From assembly GCF_003491345.1 (NCBI RefSeq), contig NZ_CP025512.1, forward strand, positions 1,922,001 through 1,986,000: a DNA stretch of 64,000 nucleotides. The letters run 5' to 3'. A program made the position numbers and the translations under genes. A model generated the notes under the pieces. It worked only from the letters and a program-made list of their open reading frames with translations. It searched no databases and was not told the DNA's origin. This DNA is from Neorhizobium sp. SOG26 (GTDB lineage: Bacteria; Pseudomonadota; Alphaproteobacteria; Rhizobiales; Rhizobiaceae). Below are positions 17,933-27,273 of the stretch, one piece after another; position 1 is the stretch's first letter, and the number at the start of each line of letters is the position of its first letter.

Positions 17933-19654
17933 ATGCTTCGTCGTTTCTTTTCCTATTACGCGCCATACAAGTCGCTGTTCTTCCTCGATTTCGGCTGCGC
18001 CGTGCTGGCCGGCCTGCTGGAGCTCGGCTTCCCGCTCGCGGTCAAATATTTCGTCGATGACCTTCTGCCGGCGCAGGAATGGGGCTGGATTGCCGCAGCC
18101 TCTGCCCTGCTGCTCGTCGTTTATGTCGTCAACACCGGGCTGATGGCGGTCGTCAACTACTGGGGCCACGCGCTCGGCATCTCGATCGAGACCGACATGC
18201 GGCGCCAGGCCTTCGACCATATCCAGAAGCTCTCCTTCCGTTATTTCGACAACAACCGCACCGGCCAGCTGATCACCCACGTCACGAAGGACCTGGAAGA
18301 GGTTGGCGAAGTCGCGCACCACGGCCCGGAAGACCTGTTCATCGCGATCATGACCTTCATCGGCGCCTTCATCCTGATGTTCACGGTCAACTGGAAGCTG
18401 GCGCTGCTCACCACCGCCATCGTGCCGTTCATGACCTGGCTCGTCAGCAAATACGGTGCACGCATGACCACGAACTGGCGCAACCTCTTCCGCCAGGTGG
18501 GCGACTTCAACACCCGGGTGCAGGAAAGCGTCGGCGGCATTCGCGTCGTCAAGGCATTTGCCAACGAGGAATACGAAAAGCAGCTGTTTGCCGCCAACAA
18601 CGAAAGCTACAAGACCACCAAGCTCAACGCCTATGCCTATATGACGGCGAGCATCACCATGAGCTACCTCAGCACGCGCCTCGTGCAACTGATGGTCATG
18701 CTGGCCGGCACCTATCTCGTCATCTCCGGTGAACTCAGCTATGGCGGTTTTGTCGGCTTCCTGCTGCTCGTCAACGTCTTCTTCCGGCCGATCGACAAGA
18801 TCACCTCGGTGATCGAGACCTATCCGAAGGGCATTGCCGGCTTCACCCGCTTTGCCAATCTCATCGACACCGCACCCGACATCGCCGACCGTCCGAATGC
18901 GAAGGTCGTGGATCACCTGACCGGTGCCATCGAATATCGTGACGTCAGCTTCAGCTATGATGGCAAGGGCAAGGTCTTCGACCACCTGAACCTCAAGATC
19001 TCGCCCGGCGAAACCGTCGCCTTCGTTGGTGCCTCGGGTGCGGGCAAGACGACCCTCTGTTCGCTGCTGCCGCGGTTCTACGAGGTCGACAGCGGCTCGA
19101 TCCTGATCGACGGCATCGACATCCGCGACATGACGCAGGCGTCGCTGCGCAGCCAGATCGGCATCGTCCAGCAGGACGTCTTCATGTTCGGCTCGACGAT
19201 CCGTGAAAACATCGCCTATGGCCGGCTTGGCGCGAGCGAGGCGGAAGTCATTGCGGCGCTGCGGCGCGCCTCACTGGAAGAGTTCGTGCTGTCGCTGCCG
19301 CAGGGCCTCGACACCCCAACCGGCGAGCGCGGTGTGAAACTCTCCGGTGGCCAGAAGCAGCGGCTTGCGATCGCCCGCATCTTCCTCAAGAACCCGCCAA
19401 TCCTGATCCTCGACGAAGCCACCTCTGCGCTGGACTCGGCCACGGAGCTCAGCATCCAGCAGGCGCTTGGTGAACTTTCCAAAGGGCGCACCACGCTGGT
19501 CGTGGCGCACCGCCTCGCCACCATCCGCAATGCCGACCGGATTGTCGTCATGGGCCCGCAGGGCATTCTGGAGGAAGGCAGCCACAGCCAGCTGTTGCGG
19601 ATGAACGGTGCCTACGCCCGCCTGCACGAGGCCCAGTTCGGCGCGGTAGCCTGA
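17933..19654 (+). CDS. ABC exporter, fused membrane and ATPase domains
   Basis: A 573-residue half-transporter that works as a homodimer. The first 310 residues hold six membrane helices of the ABC exporter (MsbA-like) type; the ATPase follows with Walker A GASGAGKTT, Q-loop QQDVFMFG, signature LSGGQKQR, Walker B LILDEATSALD and the H-loop VAHRL. Substrate may be a lipid, peptide or drug; nothing in the sequence decides. The ATG at 17933 is preceded by GGAGGG, so the in-frame TTG upstream is not used. A bidirectional terminator at 19668-19698 closes the gene. Confidence 0.92.
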   Translation: MLRRFFSYYAPYKSLFFLDFGCAVLAGLLELGFPLAVKYFVDDLLPAQEWGWIAAASALLLVVYVVNTGLMAVVNYWGHALGISIETDMRRQAFDHIQKLSFRYFDNNRTGQLITHVTKDLEEVGEVAHHGPEDLFIAIMTFIGAFILMFTVNWKLALLTTAIVPFMTWLVSKYGARMTTNWRNLFRQVGDFNTRVQESVGGIRVVKAFANEEYEKQLFAANNESYKTTKLNAYAYMTASITMSYLSTRLVQLMVMLAGTYLVISGELSYGGFVGFLLLVNVFFRPIDKITSVIETYPKGIAGFTRFANLIDTAPDIADRPNAKVVDHLTGAIEYRDVSFSYDGKGKVFDHLNLKISPGETVAFVGASGAGKTTLCSLLPRFYEVDSGSILIDGIDIRDMTQASLRSQIGIVQQDVFMFGSTIRENIAYGRLGASEAEVIAALRRASLEEFVLSLPQGLDTPTGERGVKLSGGQKQRLAIARIFLKNPPILILDEATSALDSATELSIQQALGELSKGRTTLVVAHRLATIRNADRIVVMGPQGILEEGSHSQLLRMNGAYARLHEAQFGAVA

Positions 19655-19667
19655 TGCGGACAATGAA

Positions 19668-19698
19668 AAAGGAGGCGACTACGTCAGCCGCCTCCTTT
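19668..19698. terminator. Bidirectional intrinsic terminator
   Basis: AAAGGAGGC and GCCTCCTTT form a 9-bp stem whose ends give an A-run on one side and a T-run on the other, and the loop can pair further (GAC/GTC). It lies between the convergent ABC exporter and hydrolase genes and can serve both. Confidence 0.85.
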
Positions 19699-19717
19699 GC
19701 TTCTTCCCTCAGTCTGC

Positions 19718-20557
19718 TCAGGCCTTGAAGAAGGCCAGCAGGTCGGCGTTGATCACATCGGCGTGGGTCGTAGCCATGCCATGCGGGAAGCCTTCATAGA
19801 CCTTCAGCGTACCGTTTTTCAAAAGCTTGACGGCCAGCAGGGCGGAGTCTTCAATCGGAACGATCTGGTCGTCGTCCCCATGCATGACGAGGACCGGGAC
19901 TTCGATCGCCTTCAGGTCTTCGGTGAAGTCGGTCTCCGAGAAGGCTGCGATACAATCGTAATGGGCTTTCGCGCCGCCCATCATGCCCTGCCGCCACCAG
20001 TTCTGGATGGCGCCTTCTGAAACCTGGGCGCCCGGGCGGTTGAAGCCGTAGAACGGGCCGGCCGGCACATCGCGGAAGAACTGTGCCCGGTTGGCTGCAA
20101 GGGATGCCCGGAAGCCGTCAAACACTTCCATCGGCAGGCCGCCCGGATTGTTTTCCGTCTTCAGCATGATCGGCGGAACTGCACCGAGCAGCACGGCCTT
20201 GGCCACGCGTCCATCGCCACCATACTGCGCCACGTAGCGTGCAACCTCGCCGCCGCCCGTCGAGTGGCCGACATGGATGGCATTCTTGAGGTCGAGTTTG
20301 GCGACGAGTTCGGCGACATCGGCCGCATAGGTGTTCATCTCGTTGCCGGTGTCGCTCTGGGTCGAACGGCCGTGTCCGCGCCGGTCATGGGCGATGACGC
20401 GATAGCCTTGGTGCAGGAAGAAAAGCATCTGCGCGTCCCAATCGTCGGCAGACAGCGGCCATCCGTGATGGAAAACGATTGGCTGCGCGTCCTTCGAACC
20501 CCAATCCTTGTAGAAGATCTGCGTGCCGTCCTTGGTGGTGATGAAATTGCTGCTCAT
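19718..20557 (-). CDS. Alpha/beta hydrolase, non-heme chloroperoxidase/perhydrolase type
   Basis: A 279-residue soluble hydrolase. Nucleophile Ser99 sits in GHSTGGG; the acid is in [11 protein letters not shown] and the histidine in GFPHGM near the C-terminus. The sequence ([46 protein letters not shown]) is typical of bacterial cofactor-free haloperoxidases and arylesterases, which make peracids from carboxylic acids and hydrogen peroxide. It is divergent from an OhrR-like regulator, and three TCGCGATA-type sites lie between them, which fits control by organic peroxide. Confidence 0.9.
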   Translation of the reverse strand: MSSNFITTKDGTQIFYKDWGSKDAQPIVFHHGWPLSADDWDAQMLFFLHQGYRVIAHDRRGHGRSTQSDTGNEMNTYAADVAELVAKLDLKNAIHVGHSTGGGEVARYVAQYGGDGRVAKAVLLGAVPPIMLKTENNPGGLPMEVFDGFRASLAANRAQFFRDVPAGPFYGFNRPGAQVSEGAIQNWWRQGMMGGAKAHYDCIAAFSETDFTEDLKAIEVPVLVMHGDDDQIVPIEDSALLAVKLLKNGTLKVYEGFPHGMATTHADVINADLLAFFKA

Positions 20558-20684
20558 GGTCCTATCCTTTCAGAGTAAATCTTCGAAGGTAATGCCGTGA
20601 TGCAAGAGGGGCTTGGGAGCGCCCCTCCTCCATCTTCATATGGCTCCACGGCCTCGTCTAGAGGCTGAAACCGCGTTTAACAGT

Positions 20685-20761
20685 TCGCGATATTTGTTAT
20701 CGCGATAATGAAAAGGTAGCGAGGGCGACGGATAATGTCTACAAAAAACTTTATCGCGATA
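20685..20761. promoter_or_regulatory. Three TCGCGATA sites between the hydrolase and OhrR-like genes
   Basis: TCGCGATA occurs at 20685-20692, 20700-20707 and 20754-20761. The second lies in the perfect 12-bp palindrome TTATCGCGATAA (20697-20708), and the third in the palindrome TATCGCGATA (20752-20761). They cover the divergent promoter region and are the likely operators of the MarR/OhrR-type protein at 20810. Confidence 0.7.
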
Positions 20762-20809
20762 TCAATTTTATGATAGAGGTTTGAAAACACAGGAATTCCG
20801 GAGCCCGCC

Positions 20810-21262
20810 ATGCCTGCCACCAAGACGCAAGATGCGCCCTATCCGCTCGATGAGCAGCTTTGCTTCACGCTTTACGAGGTGAACATGGCCATCAATCGCG
20901 CCTACAAGCCGATGCTGGACGAGATGGGCATTACCTACCCGCAATATCTCGTGCTGAATGCACTCGCTGAAAAGGACGGCATGACGATCGGCGCCATTGC
21001 CAGCCGCCTGTCGCTGGAGTCAAGCACGGTCACGCCGCCGGTCAAGCGCATGGAGCAGGCGGGACTGGTCGAGCGCCGCCGCAGCAAGGAAGACGAGCGA
21101 CAGGTTCATGTCTGGTTGACGCCCGCCGGCCGCGAGCTCCTCATGCAAAGTCGCTGCCTTGGAGACACGCTGCTGCGCCGTTCGGGCATGAACCAGCAGG
21201 AGTTTGCAAGCTTCAACCGCCAGGTCCAGGGGCTCTTGGCAGCACTTGGCCGCAATGCATGA
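20810..21262 (+). CDS. MarR/OhrR family redox-sensing regulator
   Basis: A 150-residue winged-helix protein. LDEQLCFTLYEVNMAINRAYKPML at the N-terminus has the cysteine in the exact context used by OhrR to sense organic hydroperoxides. The helix-turn-helix is MTIGAIASRLSLESSTVTPPVKRMEQAGL and the wing contains KEDERQVHVWLTPAG. Oxidation of the cysteine normally releases the repressor from DNA. The target is most likely the divergent hydrolase gene, through the TCGCGATA sites, plus its own promoter. No ohr gene (OsmC-type peroxidase) is adjacent, which is less usual for OhrR. Confidence 0.87.
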   Translation: MPATKTQDAPYPLDEQLCFTLYEVNMAINRAYKPMLDEMGITYPQYLVLNALAEKDGMTIGAIASRLSLESSTVTPPVKRMEQAGLVERRRSKEDERQVHVWLTPAGRELLMQSRCLGDTLLRRSGMNQQEFASFNRQVQGLLAALGRNA

Positions 21263-21559
21263 GCCGAGCCCGGCAAGGCTTCGAAATGTTGGGTTTGGAA
21301 GCTTTGTTCACCTTCATCTTTTCGTGAAACGACAAAAGCTGCGGCCGCTTTGTTATGTTCTTGCGAAAAGCCTCATGAAATCTTAAGCGTTGTTGCCGCC
21401 AGCCGAAAGCCAAACATGGCTCGGCACGGCTTCGACCGCATCGCCCTCCTGTGGGTTGGCTCGGCACACGCAAGACTGACCTCAAGCGAAACCGGAGACA
21501 GACAGGGCTGACTGTGGCGTTACGCCAGGCCAAGAATGGCCGATCCAAGGAGACTGAAA

Positions 21560-22666
21560 ATGAACCTCAAGACCTTCCTCGGGGCAACTGCCCTCGCTTC
21601 GCTTCTCTCCGCACAACTCGCTCACGCTGAAATCGTCATCGGACTGATCGCGCCGCTGACCGGCCCCGTCGCCGCTTACGGCGACCAGGTCAAGAACGGC
21701 GCCGAAACCGCCATTGCCGAGATCAACAAGAACGGCGGCATCCTTGGCGAGCAGGTGGTCCTGAAGACCGCAGACGACGCTGCCGAACCGAAGCAGGGTG
21801 TATCCGCTGCAAACCAGATCGTTGGCGAAGGCATTCGCTTTGTCATCGGCCCGGTCACTTCGGGTGTTGCCATGCCGGCCTCCGACGTTCTTGCCGAAAA
21901 CGGCGTCCTGATGGTCACGCCGACGGCGACCACCCCTGACCTCACCACTCGTGGCCTCACGAATGTCCTGCGCACCTGCGGCCGTGACGACCAGCAGGCC
22001 GTTGTTGCCGCTGATTACGTGCTGAAGAACCTCAAGGACAAGAAGGTCGCCATCATCAACGACAAGGGCGCCTACGGTAAGGGCCTGGCCGACGCCTTCA
22101 AGGCTGCCATCAATGAAGGCGGCATGAAGGAAGTCGTCGATGAAGCCGTAACCGCCGGCGAAAAGGACTTCAGCGCGCTCACCACCCGCCTCAAGTCGGC
22201 TGGCGTCGAAGTCATCTATTTCGGCGGTTACCACCCGGAAGGCGGCCTGCTCGCCCGCCAGCTGAACGATCTTGGCGTCAAGGCGACGATCATCGGCGGT
22301 GACGGCCTGTCGAACAGCGAATACTGGAACATCGGCACCGAAGCTGCAGCCGGCACGCTCTTCACCAACGCGTCTGACGCGACGAAGAACCCTGACTCGA
22401 AGGCTGCTGCCGATGCGCTCGCTGCTCGCAACATCCCGGCCGAGGCCTTCACGCTGAACGCCTATGCAGCTGTTGAAGTACTGAAGGCCGGCATCGAAAA
22501 GGCCAAGACGGCCGAAGATGCGGAAGCCGTTGCTGCTGCGCTGAAGACCGGCGAACCGATCCCGACCGCCATCGGCAAGCTCACCTATGGCGAGACGGGT
22601 GACCTCACCTCGCAGAGCTTCTCCGTCTTCAAGTGGGAAAACGGCAAGATCGTTGCCGCCGAATAA
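21560..22666 (+). CDS. Branched-chain amino acid ABC transporter, substrate-binding protein
   Basis: A 368-residue periplasmic binding protein of the LivJ/LivK family. The signal peptide ends in QLAHA and the mature protein begins [20 protein letters not shown], with the characteristic VIGPVTSGV and [10 protein letters not shown] segments lining the ligand cleft. No livHMGF genes are next to it, so it is an orphan component working with a permease elsewhere, common for highly expressed rhizobial LivJ. AAGGAGA precedes the ATG. A GC-rich hairpin follows the stop. Confidence 0.94.
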   Translation: MNLKTFLGATALASLLSAQLAHAEIVIGLIAPLTGPVAAYGDQVKNGAETAIAEINKNGGILGEQVVLKTADDAAEPKQGVSAANQIVGEGIRFVIGPVTSGVAMPASDVLAENGVLMVTPTATTPDLTTRGLTNVLRTCGRDDQQAVVAADYVLKNLKDKKVAIINDKGAYGKGLADAFKAAINEGGMKEVVDEAVTAGEKDFSALTTRLKSAGVEVIYFGGYHPEGGLLARQLNDLGVKATIIGGDGLSNSEYWNIGTEAAAGTLFTNASDATKNPDSKAAADALAARNIPAEAFTLNAYAAVEVLKAGIEKAKTAEDAEAVAAALKTGEPIPTAIGKLTYGETGDLTSQSFSVFKWENGKIVAAE

Positions 22667-22688
22667 GGCTTCTTATAATCTGACAACA

Positions 22689-22716
22689 TGAGGGGGCGCC
22701 TACGGGCGCCCTCTTC
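22689..22716 (+). terminator. Probable terminator after the LivJ-type gene
   Basis: GAGGGGGCGCC and GGCGCCCTC form a GC-rich stem around a TACG tetraloop, with one mismatch, about 23 bases after the stop. It is followed by TTCATCTCT, so the U-tract is imperfect. Confidence 0.6.
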
Positions 22717-22810
22717 ATCTCTGCGTTGGCGGCAAGCTGCATTCTGCGAAGAATACGGCCGGCAAAACCGTCGCGGATGTTCGAGTTCGTCTTTCGCCCA
22801 AGGTGACCGC

Positions 22811-23770
22811 GTGACCCAGAACCAGCCCAATCCTTCCGCTGAAGGCATCCTCGCCGCTTCCAGCCGCATCGATCCGGTCTTCACCAACAGCCCGCTGATC
22901 TCGCAGGAAACCGCCAACACGGCGCTGGGCCTGCGCCTTCTTGCCAAGGTTGAGACGCTGAACCCGATCCGCTCCTTCAAGGGTCGCGGCACCGACTGGT
23001 GGATGCAGAACGAACCGGCAGGCGATCATGCCGTCGTTTCCGCCTCGGCCGGCAATTTCGGACAGGGGCTTGCGTATGCAGGGCGGGCGCGCGGCCGCAA
23101 GGTAGTGATTTTCTCTGCCACGACGGCCAACCCCGGCAAGGTTGAGGCCATGCGCCGGCTGGGCGCCGAGGTGCGCCTGGAAGGTGCGGATTTCGATGCC
23201 GCAAAGGCTGCCGCGCGCGCTTATGCCGAGGCTCACAACTGCCCCTTTGTCGAGGATGGCAACCTGAAGACCATCGCCGAGGGTGCCGGCACCATTGCGC
23301 TCGAGATCACTGAGCGCCTGGAGCGCGACGGGGCTCAACTCGACGCCATCATCGTGCCGCTCGGCAACGGAGCGCTGCTTACCGGCATCGGCGCCTGGAT
23401 CCGCGCCAAGGCGCCCGGCTGCAAGGTGATCGGTGTTGTCGCATCCAACGCACCTGCCATGAAGCAGTCATGGGAAACCGGCCGGCTCATCTCCACCGAA
23501 ACCGCTGCCACCGCCGCCGATGGCATCGCGGTACGCGAATGCGTGCCTTACGCGCTCGATTGCATGCGCGACACGGTGGACGAAGTCTGGGAGGCAAGCG
23601 AGGCCGCCATCCGCAACGCCCGTGGTTTCTGCCTCACCCACTATGGGCTCGTGGTCGAGGAAGCAGGGGCCGCCGGCATCGCCGGTCTTCTGGAGAATGG
23701 CGGGAGCCTGAAGGGCAAAACCGTTGCCACCATCCTTTGCGGCGGCAATGTCCGCAGCGAAAACGCCTGA
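22811..23770 (+). CDS. PLP-dependent threonine/serine dehydratase-like enzyme
   Basis: A 319-residue fold type II PLP enzyme. The Schiff-base lysine is Lys57 in SFKGRG, SASAGNFGQG binds the carboxylate of the substrate, and PLGNGALLTG binds the phosphate. There is no ACT regulatory domain, so it resembles catabolic threonine/serine ammonia-lyases rather than IlvA. GTG at 22811 is chosen with AAGGTGA upstream; a frame upstream of it lacks a site and runs into the preceding terminator. Substrate is uncertain: threonine, serine or a hydroxyaspartate are all possible. Confidence 0.83.
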   Translation: MTQNQPNPSAEGILAASSRIDPVFTNSPLISQETANTALGLRLLAKVETLNPIRSFKGRGTDWWMQNEPAGDHAVVSASAGNFGQGLAYAGRARGRKVVIFSATTANPGKVEAMRRLGAEVRLEGADFDAAKAAARAYAEAHNCPFVEDGNLKTIAEGAGTIALEITERLERDGAQLDAIIVPLGNGALLTGIGAWIRAKAPGCKVIGVVASNAPAMKQSWETGRLISTETAATAADGIAVRECVPYALDCMRDTVDEVWEASEAAIRNARGFCLTHYGLVVEEAGAAGIAGLLENGGSLKGKTVATILCGGNVRSENA

Positions 23771-23855
23771 CGGCACCGGGCTTCCGAAACGCCTCTCCCC
23801 GTTTGCCGCGCGACCCGCTAGGTTAGGCGACTGAATCAGCGTGAGGAGCCTGCCC

Positions 23856-25550
23856 ATGACCACCCGCCTCGAAACACTCATCGACCAGGGCACCGGCCGT
23901 GAACCTGCCGACATCGTGCTGAAGGGCGGGCGCTTCTTCGATCTCGTCACCGGCGAACTGGTGGCCTCGGACATCGCGATCTGCGGCGACCGCATCGTCG
24001 GCACCTGCGGCAGTTATGCCGGCAAGACGGAGATCGACATCACCGGCAAGATCGTCGTGCCCGGCTTCATTGACACGCATCTGCACATCGAAAGCTCGCT
24101 GGTTACGCCGCATGAATTCGATCGCTGCGTCCTGCCCTACGGCGTCACCACCGCCATCTGCGATCCGCACGAGATCGCCAATGTCATCGGCACCGAGGGC
24201 ATCCAGTTCTTCCTGGATTCGGCCGAACAGACGATCATGGATATCCGCGTGCAGCTGTCGTCCTGCGTGCCGGCAACACATCTGGAAACGGCGGGCGCCG
24301 ACCTGCCAATCGAAAAGCTCCTGCCGTTCCGCGACCACTCGAAGGTGATCGGGCTCGCCGAGTTCATGAACTTCCCCGGCGTCATCCACAAGGATCCGAT
24401 CTGCCTTGCCAAGCTTAACGCCTTCTACGACGATCATATCGATGGCCACGCGCCGCTCCTGCGGGGCAATGACCTGAACGGCTATCTCGCCGCAGGCATC
24501 CGCACCGAACACGAATGCACCACCGCCGAGGAAGCGCTCGAAAAGATCCGCAAGGGCATGCACATCCTGGTGCGCGAAGGTTCGGTTTCGAAGGACCTGC
24601 ACGCGCTGATGCCGATCATCACCGAGCGTCTGTCGCCTTACCTCGCGCTCTGCACAGACGACCGCAACCCGCTCGACATCGCCGAGCAGGGCCATCTGGA
24701 CTACATGATCCGTACCGCGATCGCTCATGGCGTCGAGCCGCTCGCTGTCTATCGCGCAGCCTCGATCTCCGCTGCGCGCGCCTTTGGCCTTCGCGATCGC
24801 GGCCTTGTCGCGCCCGGCTGGCGCGCTGACCTCGTGGTGATCGATAGCCTGGAAAACTGCAAGGCGGACATGGTCTTTTCCGCCGGCCGCAAGGTCACCG
24901 ACGAACTTTTCGCCACCCGCACGCCGGTCGCACCGGTCGGGCTCGACAGCGTCAAGGCGCGGCCGGTACAGGCCATGCATTTCGGCGTACCGGCAACGCA
25001 AGGCGAAACGCCGGTGATCGGCGTCATGCCCGGCAAGATCATCACCGAACACCGCCGCTACCGCCTGCCCGCCTCCGGCAACCAGACTGGCGTCGATCTC
25101 GACCGCGACATCATCAAGGTTGCCGTCATCGAGCGGCACGGCAAGAATGGCAACCATGCCAACGGCTTCGTCCAGGGCTTCGGCTTGAAGAAGGGTGCGA
25201 TCGCCTCCACCGTCGGCCATGACAGCCACAATATCTGCGTCGTCGGCGTCAACGAGGACGACATGGCGCTCGCCGCCAACCGCCTTGGGGAGATTCAAGG
25301 CGGTTTCGTCGTGGTGGAGGACGGCAAGGTGACCGGCGAGATCGCGCTTCCGGTCGCCGGCCTCATGAGCCTTGAGCCTTACGAAGCGGTTCGCGACACG
25401 CTGCACGGCTTGAGGAAAGCCGCCTATGCCCTTGGAACGACTCTCGAAGAGCCGTTCCTGCAGGTTGCCTTCCTGCCCCTGCCCGTCATCCCGCACTTGA
25501 AGATTTCGGACAAGGGCATGGTCGATGTCGACAAGTTCGCGCTGATCTAG
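23856..25550 (+). CDS. ade: Adenine deaminase
   Basis: A 564-residue amidohydrolase converting adenine to hypoxanthine and ammonia. Metal site: THLHIE (about residues 70-75), the HTH-like DPHEIAN segment, the LCTDDRNP aspartate and the C-terminal [12 protein letters not shown] domain that marks the Ade family. Full length. ATG at 23856 has GAGGAG upstream; an in-frame start 15 bases earlier lacks one. It provides hypoxanthine for the xanthine dehydrogenase encoded at 50-54 kb, although the genes are 25 kb apart. Confidence 0.95.
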   Translation: MTTRLETLIDQGTGREPADIVLKGGRFFDLVTGELVASDIAICGDRIVGTCGSYAGKTEIDITGKIVVPGFIDTHLHIESSLVTPHEFDRCVLPYGVTTAICDPHEIANVIGTEGIQFFLDSAEQTIMDIRVQLSSCVPATHLETAGADLPIEKLLPFRDHSKVIGLAEFMNFPGVIHKDPICLAKLNAFYDDHIDGHAPLLRGNDLNGYLAAGIRTEHECTTAEEALEKIRKGMHILVREGSVSKDLHALMPIITERLSPYLALCTDDRNPLDIAEQGHLDYMIRTAIAHGVEPLAVYRAASISAARAFGLRDRGLVAPGWRADLVVIDSLENCKADMVFSAGRKVTDELFATRTPVAPVGLDSVKARPVQAMHFGVPATQGETPVIGVMPGKIITEHRRYRLPASGNQTGVDLDRDIIKVAVIERHGKNGNHANGFVQGFGLKKGAIASTVGHDSHNICVVGVNEDDMALAANRLGEIQGGFVVVEDGKVTGEIALPVAGLMSLEPYEAVRDTLHGLRKAAYALGTTLEEPFLQVAFLPLPVIPHLKISDKGMVDVDKFALI

Positions 25551-25594
25551 CTCAGCCTGCCGGGGGGAAACATCCAGCAAGCCGGTTCGATGAT

Positions 25595-25945
25595 CTACTT
25601 CCGCCGCAGCACCATGCCGGCGTGGTAGAGCACGTCGTCACGGAAGTCGCCGTCGGCGGTAAAGCCCGTGTCGTCCTTGTAGTCGATATGGTCGCCATTC
25701 ACCCAATACTGGCCCTCGTGTGCCCGTTCGCGTGTGCCGCGGGCTTCGACATAACGTCCGTTGGGCAAGAGTTCATGGCGGATGTTGTTGTCGTCGGTCA
25801 CCCACATGCCGACGTAAGGGTGGTTGGTCATGCGCTTTTCCTCTTCCTCGATGTCGTGCGCCAGCACGGTGATTGCGGAAATGAAGCCGAAGGCAGCCAC
25901 CACGGCTGCCAGTGCAAGCGTCCTGCGAATGGGGAGGCTAACCAT
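25595..25945 (-). CDS. Atu4866-like small exported protein
   Basis: A 116-residue protein with a signal peptide or N-terminal anchor (about residues 8-29). The mature part reads NHPYVGMWVTDD, NIRHELLPNGRYVEARG and DYKDDTGFTADGDF, matching the small beta-barrel family named after Agrobacterium Atu4866; its function is unknown. Its start overlaps the end of the upstream small gene by eight bases, so it is probably translationally coupled to it. The pair is divergent from an AraC-type regulator. Confidence 0.75.
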   Translation of the reverse strand: MVSLPIRRTLALAAVVAAFGFISAITVLAHDIEEEEKRMTNHPYVGMWVTDDNNIRHELLPNGRYVEARGTRERAHEGQYWVNGDHIDYKDDTGFTADGDFRDDVLYHAGMVLRRK

Positions 25946-26099
25946 CGAGATAGTCCCTCCTCAGCCTGCGTTCGCGCCGTGCATTTGCCTTTGCGGACGT
26001 CCATCCGAAGTAAGCGTGCAGCAAGCGGGCGACGTGTCGTTCGAACCAGCGGGCAACCCACCGGAAAGGGCTTTCGAGCAGGCATTGAAACTGTGCCAT
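25938..26099 (-). CDS. Small basic hypothetical protein upstream of the Atu4866-like gene
   Basis: A 53-residue, strongly basic protein (AQFQCLLESPFRWVARWF..., ending in an Arg-rich RRERRLRRDYLDG). The ATG at 26099 follows GAGGAGACGGTG closely, a good ribosome binding site, and the stop overlaps the next gene by eight bases. Amphipathic, aromatic N-terminus suggests membrane association. No family recognised; the site and coupling are the main reasons to call it. Confidence 0.55.
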   Translation of the reverse strand: MAQFQCLLESPFRWVARWFERHVARLLHAYFGWTSAKANARRERRLRRDYLDG

Positions 26100-26298
26100 C
26101 ACCGTCTCCTCTACGTTCAGGTTCGTATTCGGACGAGACGGAATATGAGGGAGAAGCTGCAGCAGACGGTAGACCAGTTCTCCGACATGATTGCACGATC
26201 CTACAGACAGCATTTGTAACGGGCACGGCTACCACCTATCTCCCCACCAACAGGGATGGCGATCGCGATCCTCTACCCGCACCCGAAAGGAAGGGATC

Positions 26299-27204
26299 AT
26301 GCAGGACAAGCTTGCCCAACTCGCAAAGCTGGTTGCACAAAACACCACGGCCGATGGCGTCTTTCCAACCGCCGTTCCGCGCCTGTCGGTGATCCGCATG
26401 TCGAGCCCGACCGATCCGCTGCACACGCTTCACCAGCCGGCGGTCTGCGTCATCGTCCAGGGCGCCAAGCAGGTCATGGTGGCGGAGGAGGTTTATCGTT
26501 ACGAGCCGGGGCAATATCTCGTCGTGTCGGTGGACATGCCGGTGACCGGCCAGATCATCGAAGCCACCCGCGACGAACCTTACCTCTGCCTGCGGCTCGA
26601 TCTCGACCTGAAGCTCCTGGGTGACATGCTGGTCGAGATGCCGGATGCCTTCGGCACCTCCTCGGGCCGCTGCAAATGCGTCGGCGTCAGCCGCACCACG
26701 CCCGACTTCCTGGATGCGGCGCTGCGGCTCGCGCAACTCGTCGACCGCCCGCACGAGATCGCCTTCCTCGCACCGCTCATCGAAAGGGAGCTGATGTTCC
26801 GCCTCCTCCAGGGCGGCCAGGGGCAGATGCTGCGCCAGATCCTGGCGCCGGAAAGCCGGCTGCAGCAGGTCACCCGCGCCATCAACTGGATCCGCGAAAA
26901 CTACGCCGCGCCGTTCTCCATCGAACAGGTGGCAAGTGCCGCACGCATGAGTTCGTCCGCGCTGCACCAGCATTTCCGCGAGGTGACCTCCATGAGCCCC
27001 CTCCAATACCAGAAGCAACTGCGTCTCCAGGAAGCCCGCCGGCTCATCCTCGCCAAATCCATGGATGCCGCCACCGCCGCCCACCGCGTAGGTTATGACA
27101 GTCCCTCGCAGTTCAGCCGCGAATACCGGCGCCTGTTCGGTGCACCGCCGATCCAGGACATTTCCCGCCTGCGCAGCCACCCGGCGGCCTACGCCCAGGC
27201 CTGA
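26299..27204 (+). CDS. AraC family transcriptional regulator
   Basis: A 301-residue regulator of the YqhC/AraC_N type. The N-terminal cupin-like domain (SPTDPLHTLHQPAVCVIVQGAKQV, PGQYLVVSVDMPVTG) is followed by two helix-turn-helix units (FSIEQVASAARMSSSALHQHF, then AAHRVGYDSPSQFSREYRRLFG) in the last 110 residues. AraC_N-type relatives such as YqhC sense reactive aldehydes and control oxidoreductases. It is divergent from the small-protein pair at 25595-26099, which are its most likely targets. GAAGGGATC precedes the ATG. Confidence 0.9.
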   Translation: MQDKLAQLAKLVAQNTTADGVFPTAVPRLSVIRMSSPTDPLHTLHQPAVCVIVQGAKQVMVAEEVYRYEPGQYLVVSVDMPVTGQIIEATRDEPYLCLRLDLDLKLLGDMLVEMPDAFGTSSGRCKCVGVSRTTPDFLDAALRLAQLVDRPHEIAFLAPLIERELMFRLLQGGQGQMLRQILAPESRLQQVTRAINWIRENYAAPFSIEQVASAARMSSSALHQHFREVTSMSPLQYQKQLRLQEARRLILAKSMDAATAAHRVGYDSPSQFSREYRRLFGAPPIQDISRLRSHPAAYAQA

Positions 27205-27213
27205 TCCAAAAAT

Positions 27214-27273
27214 ATTCAACCATTCGGTTGACAATAAAATCCTGCGGCCGCATATTCAACCACATGGTTGAAT
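27214..27273. promoter_or_regulatory. Twin operators and promoter of the ArsR gene
   Basis: Two copies of TCAACC-N4-GGTTGA begin at 27216 and 27256, exactly 40 bp apart. The second extends to the perfect 9-bp repeat ATTCAACCA / TGGTTGAAT (27254-27273) and includes the start codon. Between them lie TTGACA (27228-27233) and CATATT (27251-27256) with a 17-base spacer, so the promoter is covered by both sites. The transcript would begin at 27263-27264. Confidence 0.8.

Noticed and set aside
23823..25580. 585-codon open frame opposite adenine deaminase
   Set aside because: Antisense shadow produced by codon bias; composition unlike real proteins of the window.
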